Source of the DNA: Cycas panzhihuaensis
Taxonomy: Eukaryota > Cycadophyta
Direction: 5' to 3'
Length of the DNA stretch: 64,000 nucleotides
NCBI GenBank assembly: GCA_023213395.1
Contig: CM041465.1
Coordinates: 74,779,741 to 74,843,740 of the forward strand
In this document: piece after piece, positions 1-10,664 of the stretch
Numbering within the stretch: position 1 is the stretch's first letter
How the letters are laid out: the number at the start of each line of letters is the position of its first letter
The notes under the pieces: generated by a model
The model's database searches: none
The model's input: the letters and a program-made list of their open reading frames with translations, nothing else
Told to the model about the DNA's origin: nothing
Position numbers and translations under genes: made by a program

Positions 1-115
1 TCCCTCACCACAGCCTCCATCAGTCTTCTCATCTCTGCTATACCTGCCAATGCAACACGCCATGTGTCAGTCTATATCTCACCATATCATGATCAAACCA
101 AACCAAACCAAACGT

Positions 116-621
116 CTACCTGGATGCCAAATGACTCTGGAAAAGGTTAGGTCTCACTTGCTGTGGCCGCCTGATCCTCGATCCGCAGCGGCATCCTCTC
201 CTCTGACTCTCACTTGGTGCAGGTGCCTCGTCCTCGGGCACCTCCTCTGCCTGGGTCCCTCTCCTCGCGGGAGTGGGCCTAGCTCTCGCCCCTGCGGACC
301 CCATCATGATCTGTAGCCTGCGGGCCCTAGTTACGGGTCCTCTAACCTCACCATGCTCTGGCCAGGGCTGCCTCTCCTCCGGCAGCTCCGGATGGACCCT
401 CTACATCTCTTGTCACTGAAGGACTGCCTCCCCTGCAGTCGTGGCAGGCTAACCCCTATCTCATTGTCTCCACTATCTCCATCATCTCTGTCATCACTTC
501 TATCATTGCCCACGGGCACTCCTGCTCTGCTCGCCTTATCGTCGCTATCCCACCTCATCGTCCTGTAGGGCTCAGCTATGTAGTCTGGGAGGGTGAGGAG
601 GTCTAGTGATGTGGCCTCCAC
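116..621 (-). pseudogene. Possible C-terminal tail of the X antisense gene
   Basis: Two open minus-strand stretches (331-621 and 116-307) follow the PMD-like piece in the same transcription direction. They are rich in Asp, Ser, Arg and Pro (for example DRSDDRDDGDSGDNE and a Pro/Glu/Ala-rich run), so they look like a disordered acidic or basic tail, not a folded domain. They are in different frames from each other and from parts of the upstream piece. No family is recognised. They could instead be chance frames in GC-rich DNA. Confidence 0.3.
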
Positions 622-1352
622 CGATCGTCTGACATGGGCTCTGTCCTCTGTCCCCCTCAGTCAAGTCTGCCACCTGTGGACCATCAGGACACCTTGCTGT
701 GATAGGGTGTGGTCCCCTGGTGCCGCTGCTGAAGTGATCAAAATACCAACCTTTGTAACGACATCTTTGTATGATAGCCCTCCTCTGTTGGACGTCCTGA
801 TAGTATCCGGTGGGCGACGGGTTCGCCGTATCGAGTGCCAGTCCATCCTCGCCCGGCTTCGCGGCGAAGCGCATCCATCCATCCTCCGGTACCTCCCGAT
901 AGATTACATTTACGGGAAATCTAGAGCGAGAATGCATAGTGACTAACTTCCTCACTTGAGAATATCAGGCATTGCTGTCAGAGGGTGCTCCTCGATCCCA
1001 CTGTCGGCTCACGTGAAGAGCAGGTGCCTCCTGTGTCTACCTCGGTCTTTGGCAGCGTCCCGAGTCTCACTGGCCTCCCTGTCGTCGGAACTCCCAGTAT
1101 CCGCCGGATATCCCTCGGTGTGACCGTCACATCCCCCACTTGTGGTAGGTGGAACACATGTCTCCTCCTGTACCAATAGGACACTATATCCACTAATAGC
1201 CTCTAGTCTGACGTGTATTGAGATGTCTTGAGGGCCTTGTACAGGCCACACCTCTGCAGCATGTCCCTATCCTCCTGAGTCATCATCTCCATGTAACTCA
1301 GCATAGCCATACCGACGTTCTCGCGGTTATCTGCCGCGAGGATAGCCTGTTC
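572..1352 (-). pseudogene. Antisense PMD-like gene of element X, broken
   Basis: Reading leftward from about 1352, the frame gives a stretch with AADNRENVGMAM and LQRCGLYKALKTSQYTSD, then an in-frame TAG (1203-1205). It continues with LLVDIVSYWYRRRHVFHLPQ, then DVTVTPRDIRRILGVPTTG. The last part fits the plant mobile domain (PMD, aminotransferase-like) pattern of a helix, HTFHLP-like strand and T.T..D...ILGLP..G. A further open piece (572-955) contains YREVPEDGWMRF and YYQDVQQRRAIIQRCRYKGW. Its YREVP motif recurs in the matching gene of element Y. The frame shifts or is spliced between about 975 and 955. PMD proteins of plants are known both as host silencing factors and as passengers in transposable elements. 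This copy lies antisense to its element, between pol and 3' LTR. The N-terminus is unresolved; an AG acceptor-like site precedes the first conserved codon near 1344. Confidence 0.6.
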
Positions 1353-3268
1353 ACACCAAAAACAACTCAAGTCAGTCTCATGTTAGCTATTATCACCTCT
1401 CTCTCTCTCAAATATCTCTCTGCCTGAGATTTGGGGCTCTTTTGGCCCTCATGTCTATTTTACGCCTTCACCGCTTTGTCTGCGCCAAACTTAGCGGTAC
1501 CGCTAAGTTTGGCATGGGTCCCTTAGCGATCACGGGGCCCGGCGATGATCGCTGCCGCGATCATTCTGTGATGACAGCGACCCCTAAAGGGGTTTTACGC
1601 CCAAAACCAAAAATTCTTACGGTGGACCGGGGCCCAGGACGAGCTCCTAATGCCGGTCCGCCTCTTCTGGTCGATTCGGATCCCAAGAAGCCTTGGGTGC
1701 CCATAAGGGGCACTAAGACTATGCAAAAATCACTTCAAAAGCTTAAAAACCTTCAAACTTTGAACTTTGAGATGGGCTAGGTTTAGTGACATCCACTCAC
1801 TGGATCTGGTCTCGCTCTCGCCATGTCGTCACAGTCGGTCGTGCTGGCTCTCTCCACTCTCCGATTTGACGGTCAGATCTCCCTCGGCGTGCCTCTAAAG
1901 TTGGGTGGCACTCCGCTGCGTAAGGAAATGGCTCTAGTTTCGTACGAGACCCAGTGAAAATGAATCCATTTTCCCGTTGTTTTCCTTATATAGGCGGGGG
2001 CCCCAATGGGCACTTTCTCTGTTTTTGGTCTCGCGTCAGTCGTCGGGACCGTCTCGTTATCCTGATTACCTTTGCCTTCTGGCCCTGTCGTAAATTGTGC
2101 TTTATCGATGCCCTTTTTTCCCGCCCTTGTGAGGGCATTTATGGTGCCTCGTTATCGCGCTTTTGCTAGGGCCCTTATCTGTTTTGTATGCTACTCCCAT
2201 GCACCGCGAGTTTATACTCGTTTGGCTCGTTTCGCCCTAGACTCGTTTACGTGGCCCTTTCTTGCTCTGGGGTCCCCAAAGGGAATGCCCACTTTGGGGG
2301 CATGTTTCGCTTTCTAAAGTGACCTTTTGGCACCCGGGAGGCTTTCCTTGAACCACTCTTTGGGTGATCGGATGGCTTGTTCTCGCCAGCTAACCTCATT
2401 GCTAGGTCCTCCTACCCTTCACGACCATTTTACGCTTGCTTTTTGAGTGTTGCTTTCATCACCCATTGATTGCTTGGATTTTGTGTCACCGATGTGCATA
2501 CACATCTTCTGAAGCGGTGGAAGCCGCGGTAATCACAGACCTTTGCTGCGTGGATCTGGCGGCCCTTACGGACATGATCTCCTTCGCTCAGGGATCTTCC
2601 TCCTTACCAACAACAGCCCGTAGTACGTATTATTGAAGCCCTCACCGATGCTCTCGTTTCCATCACGGACCCATTGTTTTGCTTTGTGACTCTCAAGTTG
2701 TGGTGTCTCATCTCACCCGGGTTTACAGTGCGATGCCCTCACTTGAGGACCCTCGCTTGCGCGGATCTCTCTGGCCCGCTTTTCTTACAGCCGATATCCG
2801 GCATATCCTCGGGCTCTCAGCAGCGAGGTAGATAGTCTCGTTCGCCTCATCCTTGAGTCGCCTCTCCCTTCTTCGACCATCCACGAGGTTTGCAGGCCTT
2901 CCGTCACCCAAGCCCGGTCACTGTCACTTTGCTTTATGATCGCTCGCACCTCGGCCGGGTTACTAATGAGGTAAAACTATGGTACCCACTATTCGTTCTT
3001 TATTTAGCTATGCATGTTCCTTTGCATTCTTTGTGGTAGGCGGCCCCTCACTGTCTCATTCTTCGATCGGTTTCTAGGTGGCCCATAGGCGGCCCTATGT
3101 TGTCTCCATCGGCTTTCATATCCACGCATCCATTACGACACTCGTAGGCATCCTTGCCTCTTGTTATGATCTTGATTGATATATCTATACACATGTACTC
3201 TTGTGATTGTGTTGCCGGCGTCGCCATCGCACCGGGCTTAGGCGGCGAGCTCTCTTGCCGAGGAGCCT
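1353..3268. other. Element X region between antisense gene and 3' LTR
   Basis: No protein domain is recognised on either strand. The left part (1380-1560) would hold the promoter or first exon of the antisense gene and contains a perfect palindrome. Near 2963-2990 is a motif (ATGAGGTAAAACTATGGTA) that recurs in element Y just after pol at about 30337 and, in weaker form, at about 33492. Otherwise the region is pyrimidine-rich on the plus strand and appears non-coding. Confidence 0.5.
1484..1513. repeat. Perfect 30-bp palindrome
   Basis: Each half is GCCAAACTTAGCGGT followed by its exact reverse complement, with no spacer. It lies about 130 bp upstream (with respect to the antisense gene) of the first conserved PMD-like codon, so it may sit in the promoter or 5' leader of that gene. 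A binding site for a dimeric factor, or a hairpin in RNA, are both possible; the function is unknown. Confidence 0.9.
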
Positions 3269-5792
3269 TGTTTCCCGGCTTCAGGAATGGATCTGAGTCA
3301 TGAACTCGGTAAGTGCGGTATGTCTCTCGCATTATCATCGCTTTCTTTTATTAGGTGTTTGCTTGCGTATCTGCATGTGTATGACTTTGTGGGCGACCTT
3401 GTGGTCGTCCACACTTAACCCAACTATGACGACTATAGCAGGGGCACACTCCCAGCGAGTGTGGCACCTTGGTGACCACATTACTTCCCGCATCTGCCCT
3501 CTTCGCTCTAGGATCCTCTAGGCTTGCACCACCTCCGCCCGTGTGACGACTCATCATCGTTTGGTTAGCTTGCCACCCCATTTGAGTCCTATTTTTGCTC
3601 CCTTGGACCCGTTTGTTGGCTCATGTACCCCCTGGGTAGATGTTTTAATCCCCTTTTTGCCCTTTCGGTCATACGCTGACTTGGGTGGTTGGTGGGCCCC
3701 ATTTTTGGCTCTAGGGGCATCTGCTTGATTTTTGTGATCTGTGGAATATCCATGATGCCTGAAATTCCCGGCGATCTGTTGTCTCGAGTTGTTTTAAAAA
3801 TCCGTCGTGGCAATTTTACATTTATTGTGAAACTGCCATGTGGTTCACATCTTATTTCTCTTCCAGCCATGCCCTAATCACGTGCTTTAGGGTTTTGTTT
3901 GAGTACTTAAGCCCTTTTTGGCTCATTTTCAAAGATCTTTTGGCTCACTTTTGGAATTGCTCTCAAGGAAACACTCTCCTGCTTTGCTCTTGTCTGCTGT
4001 TTCTTCTTTGGCCCGGACTGCACCCTTCATACAGTGCCCAACTCTCCTTTGGCATGGCTGAGACATTCTCCCGGCCCCTCAAGCCTTGGAGGGCTCCTTT
4101 GAAGCGGTTTCGGTGGTCTTCGCTAAGCGATCCATAAGTGCCCCAAGTGCAGTGTCTCCCATCACATCTCGTAGCGAGGTCTCAAACTGCTCTACTTGAA
4201 TCTGGTGATTCCTTAGGCCCCTCTTCACTGCTCCTTGGTGAGGCAAACCCCTTGCCTCCCCTTTGTATTCCTTGTTTTATATTTGTTTCTTGTGATATTT
4301 ATGCTTGACTTGTTTGCTCTTGCTTGTTGCTTGAGAGTTGGTTTTCGTCCCTTTTGAGCTGCTACACCACTCTTTAGGTGCTTCTTGCCTCGTTTCTTTT
4401 CAAGGCGGTGGCGTTGAGGTGGCATAGGTTTTGGAGAGGAGGCTGGGTGGATTAGTACCACCTTCCACGCTCCTAAGCGGCTCTAAGCCCTCAAGCCTCC
4501 CTCTCGCCCGTCTTGCCCTTGGCTTGCAAACAAGGGTTTGAAGGCTCCTTTGGTTGCCCAAACCGGTATCCTGAGTTGCGTACGATTTGGGCCCTTTTGC
4601 TCAGTTTGGGCATCACCCATAAGTCCCAACCGCTAGTTTTGCTTCACCTTTTCTTCCCGATGCATGGTTTGCTCCTCATAGCATCCCGCTCATGGTGGGT
4701 TCCTTGGGCCTCTCCTTGCCCTTTTTCGCCATTTTTCTTGCTCTTGACTTTCTCCTCATTGCCTCATGGCTCTTGAGGGAGGTTAGGGCATCATTTGCGG
4801 GAGGTAGGCCACTCAGGCTTACCCAATCATCTACTTTCACTTTGGTCACTTTCTTTTGGTACTTTCATTGTTGGATTAGCACTAGCATGTATATTACGAT
4901 TCTCGTTTATGTTATTTAGGCATATATTGTTAGAGTTTTGTGTTGCATGTTAGTGCTCTCCCTTGGAAGAGAGAGACCGCTATTGCTTCTGGTATTTGGG
5001 AAGCATGGAGAACATCGCTTGGTTGGCCTTACTCTTGGTAAGCACCTTTGTATCGTTATATTTTATCTTTGCTTCATTTATTAGTTGGTGCTTCCTTTCT
5101 TTCTTGGCATCGCATTTGATTTTACGGGAAGGTAAGGAAGCCCCTCTTTCGCCGTCATGATATCTCGCATCCAGTATGTCATGCGAAGTGGTTGGGTGCT
5201 CCTCGAGAAGGCTTCTTCATCACGCACGCCCTCGGCCCAGGTGCACGTTTCGTTTCCCTTCACTACCTCCTTTCCGCCTTTTATTTTTCTTGTAGTAACT
5301 AGCACATTGAAAGATAAAAAGGGAAAATTGGTTTGGTACTTGTTTGTGATTCGTTTGTCTTGTTACATGTATCTTTACCGTTCATAGGAAAGATTGTAGG
5401 AGCCCTCTTCTCCCCTACCTTTCCTTCTCTCTCCTTAACCACACAAGTGCCTTGCTTTTCGCATCACTCGTGTACCTGGTTAGGTTGTGTAGGCATACTC
5501 TTGGCCTATCTCCATTAGGTCCTCTCTCTCTCCCTTCTGGCCACCCAAGGGTGGGAGGGTCCTACTCCTAGGTCAACCCAGGTTTGCCCTACGTACCTTC
5601 ACCCCTTATTCGAAGCGGTGAAGGGTCACCCGATAGTAGCCATACTCCATTGCAGATCTCGAACTCGCGCTTCGGCACACGGGGCGCTCTGCGTGATAGT
5701 TACTCACCGTTTAGGTTCCACCTTCTATCATTTCACCACTCACTCTCTCTTACACCTATCAGTTAGGTAGTTATCCCGTAGCAGCACGTCCA
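3269..5792 (+). repeat. 3' LTR of element X
   Basis: The start is placed at TGTTTCCCGGCTTCAGG by alignment with the Y LTR start (TATTTCTTGGCTCTTAGG). The purine-rich AGGAGCC just before it is in the position of the polypurine tract. The right end is placed between 5786 and 5792, where sequence matching repeat block B (from about 38290) begins. The last few bases are therefore uncertain, and the 5-bp target duplication cannot be confirmed without the left end. Blocks shared with Y LTRs occur at the start and at about 5115-5250. The LTR keeps many CpG dinucleotides. Confidence 0.65.
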
Positions 5793-7484
5793 ACTAGTAT
5801 GTCACTCCATGGAAGTAAGAGAAGCTCTACCCTCTAGGTGGTTGGCCATTATGAAAGAAGTGAGGGATTATGGAGTAATATTAAGGGGATCCACAAAAGT
5901 ATAGCCGCAAATGCTCTGGTAGAGAGGAAGAGGATAGTCATTGCTCCTTGTTGATGTCGATACTAGCTAAAACGTCTTCATTGTGATGTAGTTATTTATT
6001 TTATTTAACTTGAAGATTATTATCTTTATTCAAGGTAATGGAGTTAAAGACATTATCATGGTTGTCCTTGATCAGTGTTTCTCCACTTCCCTCTTGACTT
6101 AAGTGATCCTAATCCTCTACGTTCTCTTTAGTTGAGTGATCCTGGTCCTCTAAAACCACTTTTGTGGAAGCTTCAATACTTATACAAGATCTTGTTTCCC
6201 TTTAAAGTTCAATCTTAAAGGATACCCAATTTAGATTTAAATATGAATCGTACCATACCTAAGCAATTTCATAGAGATCCATGCCCAAGTATTATATAAA
6301 AAACATATTCTTGGCATAGTCATGCTTAAAGTAATAAACTTTAGAATAATTTTTAGATATTTATTTAAAAGTGGCAACCAAAGAATAAAGTTGAATATGA
6401 CTATCCATTCTAAAGTTAGGAAGGTCAAGGTTGTCATCATAATAAAAAAGGAATTATCTAAAGTCAAAGAAATAATCACTAAGACCTAATTTTTCTAGTA
6501 TAAAAGTATATTCATATAAGCCCTTAGGTATATTTTTCTATTCTATTTTTTGTTTTTGAGGTTTAAGAGAATACTTATGGCTTCAAGAGTAAGGGAATGC
6601 AAGCCAAAGCTTAAATAGCCTAAAATAGTACAAAAAGAATATTAGCATAAATCCTTATAAAATAGAAGGATTAATTTCAATTTTAAATATATAATAAATA
6701 TTCACCTAAAATAATAACCTTTAAATTATGATTACAATGGTTAGACAAAATCAAATTCTAATTCCAATGATTTAGATAAAATCAAATTCAAATACCTGAA
6801 TTAAAAGACATACTCATTTTAAGGAGGTTTACTTCTAGGGTTTTTGGAATTATAGTAATACCTTCTAATAAAATATTAGTATTATTTTACTCAAAATGTT
6901 GATCAATCTAAGACTATTTCCATTAGAAAGTAAACCTTAAAATGCACATAATAAAAAAAATGTGAGGCCAATTAAATACTTGTGACCAAAGTTATGGCCA
7001 TTTGAAGTTGATGTAGCAAATTTAGTTCTAAAGGTGGTGATGGAAACTAGGTTGAAATCAAATTTATTGTAATTTTTGCGCTTTCATCCTAAAAATTGCA
7101 CTGTAATTACTCAAAAGTTATAGAACAATCATTTTCTCTTAAATTTACCATTTATTTTTTGAATTTTTTTAGTATTTATACTTTTAATAATGCCTTGATA
7201 CACCATCAAACTAAGAAAGGGGAAAAAAAATTCTATATAACCTTGCTCAGATACCACATGTAATAAGATTGACCTTGTTACCTCTCTTATATACAAAAGT
7301 AAAATAAGCTAAGAATAGATGAAGATGGATGCAGTGGAAGATGGTTATGAAGAGCACCAAATAAAAACTATAGGACACCAAAGTGAACCCTAATAATATT
7401 TCATTAATTAATATAATATTATAATAAATAGAGTGTCATATATATAGAATGTTCACCCTATTATTATATTATTATATCACTTAG

Positions 7485-9276
7485 TTTTTTTTTTTTGGTA
7501 AGGTTTAAATGAATATGGAGATTTAAGAGGGGACCTGAACCCCATTACAAAATCTGCCCAATCAACCTCTAGTATCTTCTGTGATAAACCCACATCCTAG
7601 CTACAAAATAACTAAACCTAAATAAGCTACTAGACAACCCTTAGTACAACAAGCCTAGTGGCTAGCTAACTAAGTCAAAACTGCTTATCTGCCATGACAA
7701 ACCCAATGGCTAGCTCAAGAGGCCTACCTAAATTGGTACCATCTAGATCTTTCCTAACCATATCCATAATCTCATTAAGGATCAGATCCCTCCAAACCTC
7801 ATTTCTTTTAAATTGGATGCCTCAATTAGCCACCCCATTTCCCTCCCTATAAATGTGTACCCCTTGAACATCTTCTCTTCTTTGGAGAAACTCCTTCACG
7901 TCATTTGTCATCATACTGAGCTTCCAATTCAGACCTGCTTCTCCTCTAATTAATTTTATCACATTCAATGAGTCCCCTTCTAAAATCATGCTATCATGTC
8001 CCTCTAAGGATATCATATCCATGGCTTTATACATCGCTTCTAGCTCTATACAATAATTAGTCTAAGATCTATAATACTTAATAAAGGCCCATATCACCTT
8101 CCCATCACCATTTCTGCATACCCTATTACCCCTTGCTTTACTAAGGTTACCTTTCACTACACCATCAAAGTTAATTTTGACCCAACTCTCAGGAGGGTGA
8201 CTCCATCTACTCTGCTTTTTTGGTTTTGTGTTATTTTAAGATTCATAATACTCCACTCCTCCAGGGTCTTCCTTTCCTCAGAGGGAATGAAGTTTTCTTC
8301 TTCATTCTTCAAGGTCTCCTTTATGGTTGTGAGGATTATCCCAAAAATCTTAGATCTATCCATGTGATTCTCTTGAAAGATTCTCCTATTCCTCTCTTTC
8401 TAGAGGTTCCACATCAACATAGGTAATAATGTAGTCCATAGGAACCTTAAAGTTCTGCATTTGAAGGGATAGTTCTATGAGGTGGATAACTCCTTCACAG
8501 AACTAAGGAACATCCAATCTACTCCAAAGGTGTTCCATAACAGCTTCTATATCTCCCTAGAATAGGAGTAGTGTAGCAAGATATGATCAAGAGGCTCCTC
8601 CTCTTCCCAACATAAAATACATCTATTCACTAACAAAAAACCCCTTTTCCTTAAATTATCCAAGGTTAAGGTTTTATTCTTAAGGTATAACCACCAAAAG
8701 ATGGCCACCTTGGGGATAAGTCCCATTTTCCAAACTCCCCCTAATACCTTGTTTTTAGATATACCCTTTTCTGAGATCAAGAACAAATATCCTAGTTTCA
8801 CTGAATACTCCCTAGAGGGGGACAAGGGCCAGACTAGGGAGTCCACCTTGGGAAGTCTATGAATATAGCTCTTGTTAAGATCACACCTGAGGGCCTCAAT
8901 TTTCTCCTCACCCATACATTCAAGGGGGATATTATCAAAATGCCTCTAATACTTTAAACCCCTATAAATCTCCTAATAATCCTTAAATTTCCTGCCATAT
9001 AACCTTTCATAGGTGTCTTGGATAGAGCCAAATGCTGGTCTCTTCTTCATTTAGGGTTGTCCATACCAGACATCCTCCTAAAAGTTAATCACCTCTCCAT
9101 CTCCCAAATACCATTGGACTCTTAATGCCAATATTTTTCTCACATAGGTTAGGCTTCTCCATATTGCAGAGACTAGCTTGCTCAAGATATTATCACTCGA
9201 ATACTGCTTATCCCTAAGGTATTTCTGGGCCATAATTTTACACCACAAGCTTTTATCCCCCTTGGACAATCTATTT
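7485..9276 (-). mobile_element. 5'-truncated LINE (plant L1 type) inserted in block B
   Basis: On the minus strand the element ends in a poly(A) tail, seen as 12 T at 7485-7496. It is flanked by an imperfect 10-bp target duplication, TATCACTTAG (7475-7484) and TACCATTTAG (9277-9286). The related sites at about 38020 and 40425 lack the insertion, which confirms the borders. Only the 3' part of ORF2 is present, so this is a typical 5'-truncated copy made by target-primed reverse transcription. Confidence 0.9.
7800..9276 (-). pseudogene. LINE ORF2 C-terminal part: post-RT region, zf-RVT and RNase H
   Basis: Reading leftward, the first piece (9269-9078) has SLWCKIMAQKYL and VQWYLGDGEVINF, typical of the segment after the reverse transcriptase in plant LINE ORF2. 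The next (8915-8547) is a zf-RVT domain: YSVKLGYLFL, PKVAIFWWLYLKNKTLTLDN, then CILCWEEEEPLDHILLH, which supplies the Cys/His pairs. The third part is an RNase H domain, beginning with WVKINFDGVVKG near 8170 and continuing through EGDSLNVIKLI to VHIYREGNGVAN at about 7825. Several in-frame stops and frameshifts separate the pieces. The reverse transcriptase and endonuclease are absent. The element is dead. Confidence 0.85.
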
Positions 9277-9388
9277 TACCATTTAGATAACCAATAATAC
9301 ATTTGTCCTATTATTGAACACCCTTAACCTTATCCTACTTAATCTCCTAATATATTAATCCTCTAACATGTGGTGAATGCTCACCATA

Positions 9389-10087
9389 AATGATGTTACT
9401 CTTAATTTGAGTAAATCTATATTAAGTGTAATTTCAAGTCTTTATATTCATTCTCCATATAATTCTTGAGTTCTTAGTCATACTTAAGATGATTCTCATA
9501 ATTTAGATGACTCTTATATTGTAAATTTAGATAATTTTACTGATATGGATAAAATTGAATCAAGCATTCTTACTCTAAGTAGTCATAATCCTATTGCTTT
9601 TAGCGCTCAGATTCTTCAAGAAGAAAATTCTTATAATATAGATAATTTTGATTTATAAGTTAGGCATTCAATTGATTAAAAATAATTAAAATGGTTTAAA
9701 AATATTATTGTCACTACTTGTTTTGATACAAGTAATCCTCATACTATAAGAAGAATTCTATCTCAAATATATCATACTCTTATAGATGTAAGTTTAACAA
9801 GTTACACCAATTTTTTGGCATGATTAAACCTATAATCAAGGGGAGAATTAAAATAATAATGACTTTACTTTTTCATTTGAAGTTAATATTAAGGGGGGAT
9901 TTAGAAATTAATATTATCTCAAAGATGATAGGAGCTTAGTTTTTCATATAAGACCTATTTAAAGGTATGCTCATAATGTAACATTATGTCATAATACTTA
10001 AATTATAATTATTTATCTATTTTTTTAATCCATTATCTCTATTTTATAATACACACACACACACACATATAGATAGATAGATAGATA

Positions 10088-10135
<48 letters not shown>

Positions 10136-10664
10136 TGACATGAATTTCAAAGTAGTTCTTAGTCTATTTGATTAGCCTTAGTAGTATTTTAATAACTGAA
10201 AGTTACCTTAAAGTTGAGAGAAAATAAATTGGAGGATCTACTAAGTGCTTAATATATGACTATTAAATAATTAAACTTAAAATATAATGTTATAATTATA
10301 AAATAAATAAAATTTTAAACTACATATCTATTTTACAATAATTTTGATCTTTAAAATATTTACTTTTAAATGAAGATCTCTACAGCATAAGGTTTTAGTG
10401 ATTGTAGTATTATGTTAATAACAAATATTGATGATTGATAAATTTGAGAGTGGAAGGGGCTATAACAACTTAGAAACATGGAAACATAGGCATTTGTATC
10501 CATAAAAATATAATTTATTGATGAATTATGATGTAAATACCTAAAATAATTCTATAAAGAAGTCAAGATGTGATGGAGTCTGCTCAACTATATAAGAAAA
10601 TTATAATTAACACATATACATATATACACATATGTGTGTAGTGGGGGGAGGGGGTATTAGAGGA
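9389..10664. repeat. Repeat block D, copy 1
   Basis: This matches 40527-41717 nearly end to end. It sits between LTR element B and LTR element C in both copies. The plus strand of 9430-9835 reads as a decayed frame whose residues are largely conserved in the other copy (for example NPHTIRRILSQ here and NPYVIRRILSQ there), interrupted mainly by TAA and TAG codons. No family was recognised. The right part (10130-10660) is AT-rich and non-coding. The copies differ by a microsatellite expansion at 10051-10130. Confidence 0.55.
10051..10130. repeat. Compound microsatellite (AC)n(GATA)n(GA)n
   Basis: About 17 bases of AC repeats, then roughly five GATA units, then about 40 bases of GA repeats. The matching site in the second block copy (41189-41198) has only a short CACACA run, so the tract expanded here after duplication or shrank there. 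Confidence 0.95.

Larger units (their letters stand above)
1..5792 (+). mobile_element. Element X: 3' part of a Tat/Ogre-like Ty3/gypsy LTR retrotransposon
   Basis: The window opens inside this element. Its recognisable parts are an antisense PMD-like gene (minus strand), an intergenic stretch, and a 3' LTR of about 2.5 kb. The LTR is homologous to the LTRs of element Y in several blocks. For example, positions 3278-3350 match the Y LTR start (shared GGCTT..AGGAATG and GGTAAG motifs), and 5235-5245 matches the Y block containing AGGTGCAC. LTR length agrees with Y (2,492 bp), and so does the order antisense gene, then LTR. X is much richer in C, G and CpG than the rest of the window, which suggests a younger insertion. 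Its right edge cuts into repeat block B. Gag and pol would lie left of position 1. Family assignment rests on the similarity to Y. Confidence 0.7.
5793..9388 (-). mobile_element. Repeat block B, copy 1: non-autonomous LTR element, truncated and LINE-interrupted
   Basis: This matches 38291-40526 along its length once the LINE (7485-9276) here and the fold-back element there are set aside. It carries one LTR, 7259-7484 plus 9277-9388. Just left of it (7246-7257) is GCTCAGATACCA, the complement of an initiator-Met primer site (TGGTATCTGAGC) for a minus-strand element. The other LTR and the left end are missing because element X is inserted at about 5792. No coding domain is seen in 5793-7258; its frames are short and full of stops. 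It is best read as a small TRIM/LARD-like non-autonomous element. Confidence 0.6.

Noticed and set aside
50-946. Open plus-strand frames at 50-316, 353-568 and 593-946
   Set aside because: They overlap the minus-strand PMD-like gene and show no domain; their composition (Pro/Ser/Leu-rich) is what the opposite strand of that gene gives.
3543-5518. Many 60-99 codon frames in the X LTR
   Set aside because: They lie in a GC-richer non-coding LTR on both strands, without start context, domain or conservation in the Y LTRs.
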